Shown: positions 17,605 through 25,040 of the stretch, one piece after another
How the letters are laid out: each line of letters opens with the position of its first letter
Position numbering within the stretch: the stretch's first letter is position 1
From: DASVTR01 sp033855775
GTDB lineage: Bacteria > Acidobacteriota > Blastocatellia > Pyrinomonadales > Pyrinomonadaceae
DNA length: 64,000 nucleotides
Direction: 5' to 3'
Assembly (NCBI GenBank): GCA_033855775.1
Contig: JAWVFT010000023.1
Span: 62,001 to 126,000, forward strand
Made by a program: the position numbers and the translations under genes
Notes under the pieces: model-generated
Told to the model about the DNA's origin: nothing
What the model saw: only the letters and a program-made list of their open reading frames with translations
Database searches by the model: none

Positions 17605-17638
17605 CTCTTTTATCTCCTTAGTTAGTAAGTAGGTTAAA

Positions 17639-17720
17639 GCACATGTCAAAAAATTTGCATGTGCGGTGACTCGAACATCTTGCAAATAACGTTGCAAGCC
17701 TCGATTGTGGCGGTTAAGAT
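17639..17720. promoter_or_regulatory. divergent regulatory region with two inverted repeats
   Basis: IR1: GCACATG (17639-17645) with CATGTGC (17658-17664). IR2: CTTGCAA (17679-17685) with TTGCAAG (17692-17698). A plausible promoter for the TPR gene is TTGCAA (17692-17697), 17 bp, TAAGAT (17715-17720); its -35 is the right arm of IR2. On the minus strand a consensus TTGACA (17644-17649) overlaps IR1 toward the peptide gene, though its -10 is unclear. The layout suggests that one regulator controls both directions. Confidence 0.6.
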
Positions 17721-17764
17721 GCGGCCCGTCTTTTTGATACTACACGGAAAGGCTTCTCACATAC

Positions 17765-19252
17765 ATGACATTGCGCGCCTCACTATTGCTACAACTCGAA
17801 AATGCTTCACTCAATCGCAATCAACGCGCAGAACTTCGCTGTCAACTAGCGAGAGAGCTAGAAGACGCTGGCGAATATGAGCAAGCGCGAGAGGCACTAG
17901 GCGAACTTTGGCAAGGCGTCGGAAGGATGCCGCACATCGAAAGGCTAGAGCGCAACGTCGCTGCCGAAGTCTTATTGCGTGCGGGCGTGCTAACCGCACG
18001 GCTCGGCAACCTCAGTGGTATTAAAGGCTCTCAGGAATCAGCAAAGAACCTCATCACGAAAAGCAGCCGCATCTTTGCGGCGCTTTCCGCTGTCAATAAG
18101 GTAGCTGAAGGGCAAACAGAGATTGCAGGCTGCTACTGGCGAGAGGGCGGCTACGATGAGGCGCGCATCATCCTGAAAGATGTACTCTCACAACCCACAG
18201 TAGAGAACGAGATAAAGGCTAAAGCTACTCTGCGAAGCGCGATTGTCGAATGGTGTTCTCACCATTACACGGATGCGCTCTATATCTTGACTGAGGCTGC
18301 GCGACTGTTTGAAGAGATAGAGAACCAGACAGTTAAAGGTAGTTACCATGATGCGCTGGCGGGCGTGTTAGTCAATCTGGCGGCGTCCGAACAGCGAGAA
18401 GATTACACCGACCGCGCCTTTGTTGAATACGCCGCTGCCGCTTACCACTTTGAGCAGGCCGGACACAGACATCATCTTGCCGCCGTCATCAACAATCTTG
18501 GCTTTCTCTACTTCCAGTTTGGCAAATACACGGAAGCGCATGAGCAGTTAGGCCACGCGCGCCGTATTCTGGCGAGTCTGAAAGATAGCGGCACAATCGC
18601 ACAAGTTGACGAAACAAGAGCGCGGGTCTTTCTCGCGGAAGGTAAGTACGGGCTTGCTGAAAGCGCCTCACGCTCCGCTGTCCGTACATTAGAGAAAGGC
18701 GGCAGACAGTCATTGTTGGCGGAAGCGTTGACGACGCACGGCGCAGCGCAGGCGCGTCTTGGCTACCATGAGCGCGCACGCTTCACGCTCTTTCGCGCCG
18801 CAGAGATAGCGCACGTCTCAGGCGCTCTGAATACGGCGGGCCTCGCTGCGCTCGCTCTCATTGAAGAACTAAGCGAGCATCTGACGCCAGACGAGATGAA
18901 AGCTATCTATCAGAAGGCGTATGACTGGCTTGTTACCTCTCAGCACTCACAGACCTTGCACCGACTGTTAAAAGCCGCCAGCCGCGTTCTGAGCGCGTGT
19001 GTGGATACTCGGAATGAGAGCAAGCCGGAAACGGTCACACGCGGAACGCTGAGAAAAGCCATCCACAAATATGAGAAGGAAATCATCAGACAAGCCTTGC
19101 GCGACTCTGAGGGAAGCGTGACGCACGCGGCTGGCGTGCTTGGCGTTACCCATCAATCGCTAATCTATCTGCTACAGAACCGCCACCGAGACTTACTGCT
19201 CGAACGCAAACCTGCCGTACCTCGCAAGAAAAGCATTATCAAGAAACGTTAA
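17765..19252 (+). CDS. TPR protein with C-terminal Fis-type HTH
   Basis: A 495-residue cytoplasmic regulator. Residues ~1-400 form a run of tetratricopeptide-like helical pairs (for example GNLSGIKGSQESAKNLITKS, LGHARRILASLKDSGTIAQV). Residues ~425-480 are a Fis/NtrC-type HTH: EKEIIRQALRDSEGSV, then THAAGVLGVTHQSLIYLL, then a basic tail ending RKKSIIKKR. TPR sensors joined to an HTH resemble RRNPP peptide receptors (Rap, PlcR, AimR), but those carry an N-terminal Xre-type HTH or none; here the DNA-binding domain is C-terminal and Fis-like. It is divergent from the secreted poly-Pro peptide, its likely cognate ligand or target. A GGAAAGG ribosome site precedes the ATG. Confidence 0.85.
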   Translation: MTLRASLLLQLENASLNRNQRAELRCQLARELEDAGEYEQAREALGELWQGVGRMPHIERLERNVAAEVLLRAGVLTARLGNLSGIKGSQESAKNLITKSSRIFAALSAVNKVAEGQTEIAGCYWREGGYDEARIILKDVLSQPTVENEIKAKATLRSAIVEWCSHHYTDALYILTEAARLFEEIENQTVKGSYHDALAGVLVNLAASEQREDYTDRAFVEYAAAAYHFEQAGHRHHLAAVINNLGFLYFQFGKYTEAHEQLGHARRILASLKDSGTIAQVDETRARVFLAEGKYGLAESASRSAVRTLEKGGRQSLLAEALTTHGAAQARLGYHERARFTLFRAAEIAHVSGALNTAGLAALALIEELSEHLTPDEMKAIYQKAYDWLVTSQHSQTLHRLLKAASRVLSACVDTRNESKPETVTRGTLRKAIHKYEKEIIRQALRDSEGSVTHAAGVLGVTHQSLIYLLQNRHRDLLLERKPAVPRKKSIIKKR

Positions 19253-19360
19253 TTGGCGGGCAAGTGTCCATTGTCGGGCAAAGCCGTGGTACGCTAAGAA
19301 AAGAAACGAGCATAAAACGCCTAAGATGAAGACGACAGCCGCCGAAAAAAGAATCGCAAA

Positions 19361-20491
19361 ATGTCGAGAAGTAAAATAGTCGCCTTTTTGTTCGATTCTG
19401 TTTACCAAGTCGTGACTTGGGTTTGGATTGCGTTCTCTATCGGTGCTTTCTTTTTCTATGCCAGCAAGCAGACCGGCGGCGAGCGGGGGATGCTTTTCTC
19501 TATTCTTAGTTTGGTCTGTTCCGTCGTTGTGATGATTGCCCTCGTAGCCAGAAACCATTATTTGTCCAAACCGGAAGACAAAAAGCGCCCCGAACTTTCC
19601 ATTGAGCAGGCTGTCGTAGAACTGCTTGAACCGGGGAAGCATGAAACCGCTGCGCTGGTATTGAAAAACCGTGGAGAAGTCGCCGCCCGAAATATTACTA
19701 TTAGACACTACTTCGCCATAGCCACTGAGGGCTTTAAGGGGCCACTCATTTACTATCAGCAGCCAGAGCCGGAGGCGTGCCCGGACTTGGGCGTAGGCGC
19801 GACTATGACGGTCGTAGGGCAGGGCATAGAGAGTTTGACCGCGGAAATGTTCAGAGGATTCCGAAGCGGAAAGAACCTGCTTTTCCACTACGGGAAAGGG
19901 GAATACGAAGACGACGCCGGAAACAAGTACCCCCTTAAATACTGCTTCATGTATGACCCCGACAGGATAACTTCGATGCGGATTGCCACGCGCTACTTGC
20001 CTACGGACGACGGTAGCCAACCCGCGCATGTCGCCGCTCCCAAAGAACGCCCAGACCTGTCGCTGGAAAAAGCTAAGGTTCGCTTTCGACCCGGCAAAGC
20101 CGCCGAAGTTAGGATATTGCTCCAAAATCGCGGGAATGTAGGGGCGCACAATATTTGGTTCAGAGGTGTCCACTATACCTTCCCCGCCCCATTTAAAGAT
20201 TCGCTGCCCGTTGAGTCGCTGCCCGAACGCGATAAGTTCCCCCACTTGGCTGTCAATGCCATGATGACGGGATTTACCGTAGAAGGAGAAGTCCTGAGCA
20301 TTAAGGATATTGCCGACATTGAGGATGGCAAGCTCTTGTTCTTTCACTATAGCAAAGGGCATTACGAAGATGAGAATGGGAATGTCTATCCGATGGATTT
20401 TTGCCTGATGTATGTACCCGGACGTGAAGACCTCGCTCTTGCCCCTATTGAATACTGGCCTAAAAGTGAGAATGATAAAAAAAGAAATTAA
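19361..20491 (+). CDS. membrane protein with duplicated extracytoplasmic-type domain
   Basis: A 376-residue protein of unknown family. Two hydrophobic segments (about residues 10-35 and 45-65) are followed by two tandem copies of a ~135-residue domain (about 84-225 and 230-365). Each copy starts with RPELS or RPDLS, contains L(K/Q)NRG(E/N)V and ends with LLFHYGKGEYEDDAGNKYP or its match LLFFHYSKGHYEDENGNVYP. The copies are diverged but plainly homologous. It lies 108 bases after the TPR regulator and is the last gene before attR, so it is either part of the TPR-peptide module or cargo. Confidence 0.75.
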   Translation: MSRSKIVAFLFDSVYQVVTWVWIAFSIGAFFFYASKQTGGERGMLFSILSLVCSVVVMIALVARNHYLSKPEDKKRPELSIEQAVVELLEPGKHETAALVLKNRGEVAARNITIRHYFAIATEGFKGPLIYYQQPEPEACPDLGVGATMTVVGQGIESLTAEMFRGFRSGKNLLFHYGKGEYEDDAGNKYPLKYCFMYDPDRITSMRIATRYLPTDDGSQPAHVAAPKERPDLSLEKAKVRFRPGKAAEVRILLQNRGNVGAHNIWFRGVHYTFPAPFKDSLPVESLPERDKFPHLAVNAMMTGFTVEGEVLSIKDIADIEDGKLLFFHYSKGHYEDENGNVYPMDFCLMYVPGREDLALAPIEYWPKSENDKKRN

Positions 20492-20574
20492 GAGAATCCA
20501 AATTAGGATACTACCCTAAATCCAAACAAATTGTATCAAGATAAGAGTTGCTGTAATTCTGCCACATTAGAAGC

Positions 20575-20597
20575 TGGCACACTATAGGCACACAAGA
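20575..20597. repeat. right arm-type repeat (GGCACAC pair)
   Basis: TGGCACAC at 20575 and AGGCACACAAGA at 20586, again 11 bp apart, match the pair near the left end (4380 and 4391) in sequence and orientation. It lies about 50 bp inside attR. Confidence 0.5.
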
Positions 20598-20602
20598 CAG
20601 AA

Positions 20603-20626
20603 ACGGGCAGCACCTCCGCTGCCCGT
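20603..20626 (-). terminator. terminator downstream of tRNA(CAT)
   Basis: A perfect nine-bp stem ACGGGCAGC/GCTGCCCGT (20603-20611 and 20618-20626) with a six-base loop; on the minus strand it is followed by TTTCTGTCTT. It would end the minus-strand tRNA transcript. It is element DNA, so the island supplies the tRNA's terminator. Confidence 0.75.
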
Positions 20627-20643
20627 AACCGTTTGATTCTAAA

Positions 20644-20690
20644 GATGCCCCCACGAGGACTCGAACCTCGAACCAACAGATTATGAGTCT
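20644..20690. repeat. attR: tRNA 3' half
   Basis: The 47-bp exact copy of attL (4219-4265), here as the 3' half of the intact tRNA gene. Integration restored a functional gene. Confidence 0.93.
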
Positions 20691-20718
20691 GGCGCTCTAA
20701 CCATTGAGCTATAGGGGC
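20646..20718 (-). tRNA. tRNA with CAT anticodon (Met elongator or Ile2)
   Basis: Seventy-three bases fold as a cloverleaf: acceptor GCCCCTA/TGGGGGC, D-arm GCTCAATGGTTAGAGC, anticodon loop CTCATAA on a CAGA/TCTG stem, and T-arm CGAGG-TTCGAGT-CCTCG with discriminator A. CCA is not encoded. The CAT anticodon can belong to elongator tRNA-Met or to tRNA-Ile2 (lysidine-modified); sequence inspection alone does not separate them. It is the integration target of the island. Confidence 0.92.
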
Positions 20719-20850
20719 GAGAAAGCCGCTTGAAAGTCAGCGTCTAAACTCTAGCGAAATTTGCCGCGCGTGGCAACCGCCCTTAAGCTTGCGCGTCCGT
20801 TGATGAAATTGAAGCTTGAGGGCGTCGCTTCGGCTTCGTTCGGGCGCGGC

Positions 20851-21417
20851 TCAGGCTGTGGCGCTCATGGCCGCGTATTCGGGCGAAGCGATGAGGGATT
20901 CTATCTGTCGCAGGTGGCGGCCTTCGTGGAGGCCAATCATGGCGAGCCACTGGTAGGCGTCGAGCGGCCCGAAGGCCGGATGCGGATAGTGGCCGGAGGT
21001 TAAGTCGGTCGCTTCGAGGCGTGGGCGCAAGTCTCTGAGAGTGGCGCGCGATTGACGCAGGCGTGCGAGCGAATCGTTGATGGAGACGCCGCCCCGCGGT
21101 TGCGCCGTTTCGGGCGCGACGTACTTTTCACGACGACTGCGCTCGGCGATTTGTTCAAGCGTGACGGGCTTGAAACTTGTGTCTTCCGGCGGGCGTTGAT
21201 GCCCGGCCTTTTCGGCTTTGCTGACCATGACGGTGATGAGGCCGAGCAGACGTTCTTCGAGAATCGCCAGATGCTCGACAATCTCTGCGATTGACCAACT
21301 GCCCGGCTCTGGCCGGAAGTTTTCCTGCGCCCTCGTTAATCCGGCGAGACGCTCGCCCAATCGCTCGCGCGTCTCCTCTATCGCATCGTAGATTTCGGCA
21401 ACGCTGTTGTAGTTCAT
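20851..21417 (-). CDS. DinB family protein
   Basis: A 188-residue DinB/YfiT-type four-helix bundle (DinB_2). Diagnostic segment: PGSWSIAEIVEHLAILEERL, with the second metal-ligand region at GLHEGRHLRQIESL. The histidines in EHL and in HEGRH fit the family's metal site. These proteins include thiol transferases and many of unknown role. The ATG at 21417 has GGAAGGAG about seven bases upstream and is preferred over one at 21441. Isolated minus-strand gene just outside the island. Confidence 0.85.
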   Translation of the reverse strand: MNYNSVAEIYDAIEETRERLGERLAGLTRAQENFRPEPGSWSIAEIVEHLAILEERLLGLITVMVSKAEKAGHQRPPEDTSFKPVTLEQIAERSRREKYVAPETAQPRGGVSINDSLARLRQSRATLRDLRPRLEATDLTSGHYPHPAFGPLDAYQWLAMIGLHEGRHLRQIESLIASPEYAAMSATA

Positions 21418-21435
21418 CAATGACTCCTTCCAGTG

Positions 21436-21489
21436 ATGCATGATGAGCGATGAACAAAAGCAGATAGCTCGTTACTCATAACTCATCAT
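21436..21489. repeat. short-unit inverted repeat, locus A
   Basis: Left arm ATGATGAGCGATGA and right arm TCGTTACTCATAACTCATCA flank a short spacer. It lies between the DinB gene and a lipoprotein gene. One of the family of intergenic inverted repeats with locus-specific short units. Confidence 0.5.
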
Positions 21490-21530
21490 TTACGTCTGTG
21501 GCTGCTCCGGTCAAAGCGCGCGGCAGTTTA

Positions 21531-22787
21531 TCACGAAAGGCGTGTGGGCCTGCGCTCGATTATTGAATCGTGGCGGCTGATGAGCGCGGCTTGCGGGCTG
21601 AGATGCAGTTCGTGCCAGCGCGGATATTCGGGCGCGCTTGGATAGACGCGGATGTAGCCGGTCTGTATGAGCAACGTTTCGGGCTGTGTCCAGTCGAGCC
21701 GGATAATCGGGGCGAACGACTTGGGCGGGCCGCCCGTTTGCGGCGCAGTCTGCGCGCCACCGTTTTTGCCGCCGTCCGTTTTCTTCTTGCTTGACGAGAG
21801 ATGCTCTGCATCGAAGGCGACGGAAGAGTTGCGAAGCGCATCGCGCAAAGGGAGGCGCGCGGAGGTCGGGGCGTTGGCGGCGGCATCGTAAATCCAAACG
21901 TCCGTGTCGAAGGCCGTGGCAATCTTCGATGAGTCAGGCGACCAGACGGGCAGCGCGTCTTTCAGTTCATCGTCGAGCAGCCGCTCGCTGCCGTCGAGCG
22001 CGATGACGCGCGGGCGGCCAGCCGGAGCCTGACGCGCCGCCTCGTTCTCGTCCCACTCCGCGCTCTTGCAGGCGAGGGCCGCGAGGGCGTGCGCGTCCGG
22101 CGCCCACGCGAGATGAAAGTAGATGAGGCCGTCGCGCGTCGTCAGCGGATGAAGGCTGTTGCCGTCGCGGTCGCAGATGTAAATCTGTTCGGTGCTGAAG
22201 GTCTGCACGGGCGCAAAGGCTCGCCCGACGGAAGGAGCGGGCGCGGGCTGTCCCACTTCGGGCGGCGCGTCCGGGGGCGTGGGCTCCGGCTCAGGCGCGA
22301 GCGACTTGCGCGCGATGAAGGCGATGCTGTTGCCGTCCGGCGACCAGGCGACGACGGGCGCGAACGTGCAGGAGAGTTGCGGCGGCGTCACGTTGGTCAG
22401 GAACATGCCGTCGCTTGAGTAGATGTCAATGCGAAACTCTCCGCGCGGCAAGTCGCCCGTCTCGTAGAGAGCCAGCACGCGCTGCCCATCCGGCGAAACG
22501 ATGGCTCGCACCAGCGCATCCTCCGTCCGTCGCGTCTCAAAATCTTTCTGGACTCGCTCAAGCTTCGCGGGGTCGTCCGCCGAGGCGAGCGAGGGAGTCG
22601 CGATGTCCGGCTTGAAACTGAAGGCGAGACGTTGCGCCGGAACATCGCGCAACGAAACGGGGCGCACGCTCTGCTTCTCCGCATCCTGACGACAGCCGGA
22701 AGCGAGGCACGCGAATAGCAGGACGAAGAACGACGCGGAGACGCGGAGACGCGGAGACGCGGAGATAAAGCGGAGACGCGGAGACAT
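21531..22787 (-). CDS. TolB/WD40-type beta-propeller lipoprotein
   Basis: A secreted lipoprotein with lipobox LLFACLASGC followed by beta-propeller repeats typical of TolB/DPP-IV N-terminal domains: SPDGQRVLALYETGD, WSPDGNSIAFIARK, WAPDAHALAALACK, WSPDSSKIATAFDTD. No protease domain follows, so it is probably a binding or scaffold protein. The start is uncertain: the signal-peptide n-region (SPRLRFISASPRLRVSAS) is encoded by octamer repeat DNA. ATG at 22787 gives a normal-length signal peptide; 22889 is the alternative. It is downstream of a metalloprotease gene on the same strand. Confidence 0.75.
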   Translation of the reverse strand: MSPRLRFISASPRLRVSASFFVLLFACLASGCRQDAEKQSVRPVSLRDVPAQRLAFSFKPDIATPSLASADDPAKLERVQKDFETRRTEDALVRAIVSPDGQRVLALYETGDLPRGEFRIDIYSSDGMFLTNVTPPQLSCTFAPVVAWSPDGNSIAFIARKSLAPEPEPTPPDAPPEVGQPAPAPSVGRAFAPVQTFSTEQIYICDRDGNSLHPLTTRDGLIYFHLAWAPDAHALAALACKSAEWDENEAARQAPAGRPRVIALDGSERLLDDELKDALPVWSPDSSKIATAFDTDVWIYDAAANAPTSARLPLRDALRNSSVAFDAEHLSSSKKKTDGGKNGGAQTAPQTGGPPKSFAPIIRLDWTQPETLLIQTGYIRVYPSAPEYPRWHELHLSPQAALISRHDSIIERRPTRLS

Positions 22788-22876
22788 AGCGAAGAACGAC
22801 ACGATGGCGACGGAGCCATGCGCACTTTCTTTGTCGCCGCGTCGCCGCGTCTCCGTGTCTCCGCGTCTCGTCTCCA
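22733..22876. repeat. octamer inverted repeat, locus B
   Basis: Left arm: five or more copies of GCGGAGAC (22733-22786). Right arm: complementary GTCTCCGC-type copies (22833-22876), with a ~46-bp spacer. It overlaps the 5' end of the lipoprotein gene and supplies part of its signal peptide. Confidence 0.85.
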
Positions 22877-22953
22877 CGCGTTTCATCATTTCATTTGAGC
22901 GTTGTCGGCAGTTCATCTGAACCGCAGATGATAGGAAGGCTCGTGTCGCGTTG

Positions 22954-24171
22954 TCAACGAGGGGCGGAGGAAGCGGCGACTCTGCGGGGCCGTCTTGAGC
23001 GCGAGGCGGGCGTCCTGCGTGGGCGCGACGGCGGCGTTGGCAGGACGCTCGGAGCCACGCCTGGCGCGGGTTGAAGCGTCGTGGCGGCGGGAGCGTCGTT
23101 GTCGCCGATGATGTCGCGTGCGAGCGTCGGGTCAAGCGCGAGCAGGGCGCGCATCGTGCTGCGCGGCGAAAGATGCGCTTCGTCCGTGTCGTCGTCTTCG
23201 ACGCAGTTGTGCTCGACGGCGCGGGACAGACGACGACCGAGAGCTTCGTTGCTCGGCGTGCGCGTGATGAAGGAACTGGCGGCCATCGCTCCGACCAGAT
23301 CGCAGGTCAACTCTTCGGGCCGCCGCCCGTAGATGCGCAGGCCCGTCAGGCTCGTCGCGCGCCGCCCGATGAGATTGAACAAAGATTGCAGCGCGTCTTC
23401 CCTGCCGTCCGCGATGTGCGTCAACTCGTGGGCTAAGACGCTGACCATGCCTTCGTCCGACGGCAGTCCTGCGAGGAAGATGGTGCCGAAGTAAATCACG
23501 CGCGGCGTGTTGAGCAAGACGGAGGCGTTGTCGCGCAGTTCCATGTCGGGCGCAATCTTGTTGACGGCCATCACGCGCAGGGCCGCAAGGCGAATCCGCT
23601 GTCGATAGATGTTGTAGTCGCCCGCCAGTTGGTTGAGGGCTTCGACGACGAGGGCTTTGGCGACGGGCAGCAATCGTTCGGCGCGGCGCGCTCCGGCCAT
23701 CGCGTCCGGGTGATTGACGGGCAGAGACGGGCGAGCCTGCATGACATCAATCGGGACGCTGCCGAGCGGGTCGCTGGCGCGCTCGGCGCAGGCCGCGCCG
23801 ATGGCTCGCTCAACGATGTCGCCCTCGTCCAGCGCAACCCGCGCCCGCGCCGGAACCGGCGGCGGCTCGCCGCTCTTCCAGGGCGATTCTCTATCTTGCG
23901 CCTGCGCGACAAACGACGAGAGCGGAGCAAAGATGAAGCACGACACAAGCAGCAACAGCGCGACGCGGAGACGCGGCAGCGCGGAGACGCGGAGACGAGA
24001 CAACAGCGAAACGTGGTGACACGGAGACGCGGAGACGCGGGGAAGAAAGAGACGAGGGCAACAGAGGCGCACGTTCTTTCTTTGTCTCCGTGTCGCCGCG
24101 TCTCCGCGTCGCCGCGTCTCGGCTCTCAGCGTCTCGTCGCTGTGTCTCATGTCAAGCTCGTCGCGCATCAT
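22954..24171 (-). CDS. secreted zinc metalloprotease, M48-like
   Basis: A 405-residue exported protein with the gluzincin motif HELTH in MVSVLAHELTHIADGREDAL and a possible downstream Glu ligand in RRPEELTCDLVGAMAAS, consistent with an M48-like peptidase. A hydrophobic signal segment (VALLLLVSCFIFAPLSSFVA) lies about 70 residues from the ATG. The first ~65 residues are arginine-rich and come from octamer repeat DNA, so the true start may be internal. The ATG at 24171 overlaps the crotonase stop by four bases, which argues for coupling. The C-terminal ~60 residues are Pro/Arg-rich and look disordered. Confidence 0.78.
   Translation of the reverse strand: MMRDELDMRHSDETLRAETRRRGDAATRRQRKNVRLCCPRLFLPRVSASPCHHVSLLSRLRVSALPRLRVALLLLVSCFIFAPLSSFVAQAQDRESPWKSGEPPPVPARARVALDEGDIVERAIGAACAERASDPLGSVPIDVMQARPSLPVNHPDAMAGARRAERLLPVAKALVVEALNQLAGDYNIYRQRIRLAALRVMAVNKIAPDMELRDNASVLLNTPRVIYFGTIFLAGLPSDEGMVSVLAHELTHIADGREDALQSLFNLIGRRATSLTGLRIYGRRPEELTCDLVGAMAASSFITRTPSNEALGRRLSRAVEHNCVEDDDTDEAHLSPRSTMRALLALDPTLARDIIGDNDAPAATTLQPAPGVAPSVLPTPPSRPRRTPASRSRRPRRVAASSAPR
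23961..24149. repeat. octamer inverted repeat, locus C
   Basis: Left arm has many GCGGAGAC-type units (23961-24042); right arm is complementary (24080-24149). Same unit family as locus B, 1.2 kb away. It lies entirely within the 5' part of the metalloprotease reading frame. Confidence 0.85.
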
Positions 24172-24947
24172 TTGTTCTGCCAGAGAGGCTTGCGTTTCTC
24201 CATGAAAGCTTTGATGCCTTCGCGGGCGTCCGCCGTCTTCATCAGTTCGTTGAGATACAGATTCTCGACTTCGGCCAGCGCGTCTTGGAAGGACGCGCCG
24301 TAGCTCATGTCAATGGCGCGCTTGGCGGCTTCGAGCGCTGGCGCCGACAAGTCGCGGAGCTTGGCGAGCAGTTCCTGAGCCTTCGGCTCAAGCTCGTCGC
24401 TTGGCACAACGTAGTTGACGAGGCCGAGGCGCAAGGCTTCGCGCGCGTCAATCAAGTCGCCCGTCAGCATCAACTCGCGCGCTCGTTTATCGCCGATGAC
24501 GCGCGGCAACAAAACGGCGGCCACCGGCGGAAAGACGCCGAGCTTAATCTCCGGCTGGCCGAAGCGGGCGCGGTCGCTGGCGATAACGATGTCGCAACCG
24601 GCGACCAACTCGCAGCCGCCGCCGAGAGCCGCGCCGTCAACCAGAGCAATCGCCGGCTTGCCCGCCTGCTCAAGCGCGCGAAAGATGGCATGAAACGAAT
24701 CGAGCATCTGGTAAATGGTTTCCTCGACGTGCTCTTCGACGGCCACGCCCGCGCTGAAGAGGCGTGAGCCCGCCACCACGTCGAAGACTATCGCCACCAA
24801 CTCGCGCTGGCCTGAGCAGACGCCAATCGCATCGCTCATCTCGCGCATCATCGCGATGTTGAAAACATTCAAAGGAGGCCGCGCGAAACGAATCCGCCCC
24901 ACGCGCTCTTCGATGCTCAACTGTATGTTCTGGTAGTCGTCACTCAT
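24168..24947 (-). CDS. enoyl-CoA hydratase/isomerase (crotonase) family
   Basis: A 259-residue crotonase-fold enzyme. The segment ALGGGCELVAGCDIVIASD and the following RARFGQPEIKLGVFPPVAA carry both Glu residues used by hydratases (GCE and QPE). The wording GQPEIKLGVFPPVAA resembles cyclohexa-1,5-dienecarbonyl-CoA hydratases, but sequence alone does not fix the substrate. Expected role: addition of water to, or isomerisation of, an acyl-CoA in the cytoplasm. It heads a minus-strand group with the metalloprotease (4-base overlap), though no functional link is obvious. Confidence 0.9.
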   Translation of the reverse strand: MSDDYQNIQLSIEERVGRIRFARPPLNVFNIAMMREMSDAIGVCSGQRELVAIVFDVVAGSRLFSAGVAVEEHVEETIYQMLDSFHAIFRALEQAGKPAIALVDGAALGGGCELVAGCDIVIASDRARFGQPEIKLGVFPPVAAVLLPRVIGDKRARELMLTGDLIDAREALRLGLVNYVVPSDELEPKAQELLAKLRDLSAPALEAAKRAIDMSYGASFQDALAEVENLYLNELMKTADAREGIKAFMEKRKPLWQNK

Positions 24948-25040
24948 CCTTATCCGGCTTCGGTTTTCAAGTTTCAGGTTTTCAACTTTTAGACGTTCGT
25001 CCCCTGGACTTTTGACTTGCTTTGCGTTCGCTTTTGCCTT

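Larger units (their letters stand above)
4219..20690. mobile_element. integrative element inserted in a tRNA(CAT) gene
   Basis: The ends are a 47-bp exact direct repeat: 4219-4265 and 20644-20690. The right copy is the 3' half of an intact minus-strand tRNA; the left copy is a displaced 3' fragment of the same gene ending just past the anticodon. This is the standard footprint of tyrosine-recombinase integration into a tRNA 3' end. Between them lie an integrase (16208-17338), an excisionase-like gene, a PrimPol-helicase, type I RM genes and other accessory genes. Much of the interior is visibly more AT-rich than the flanks. No conjugation (relaxase, T4SS) or capsid genes are seen, so it is a small replicating/integrating island, possibly a satellite or mobilisable plasmid-like element. 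Confidence 0.93.

Noticed and set aside
19193..20362. Long minus-strand reading frame of 389 codons opposite the duplicated-domain membrane protein
   Set aside because: The plus strand carries two homologous domain copies with clear conservation; the minus frame has no domain, no ribosome site and reads as a shadow.
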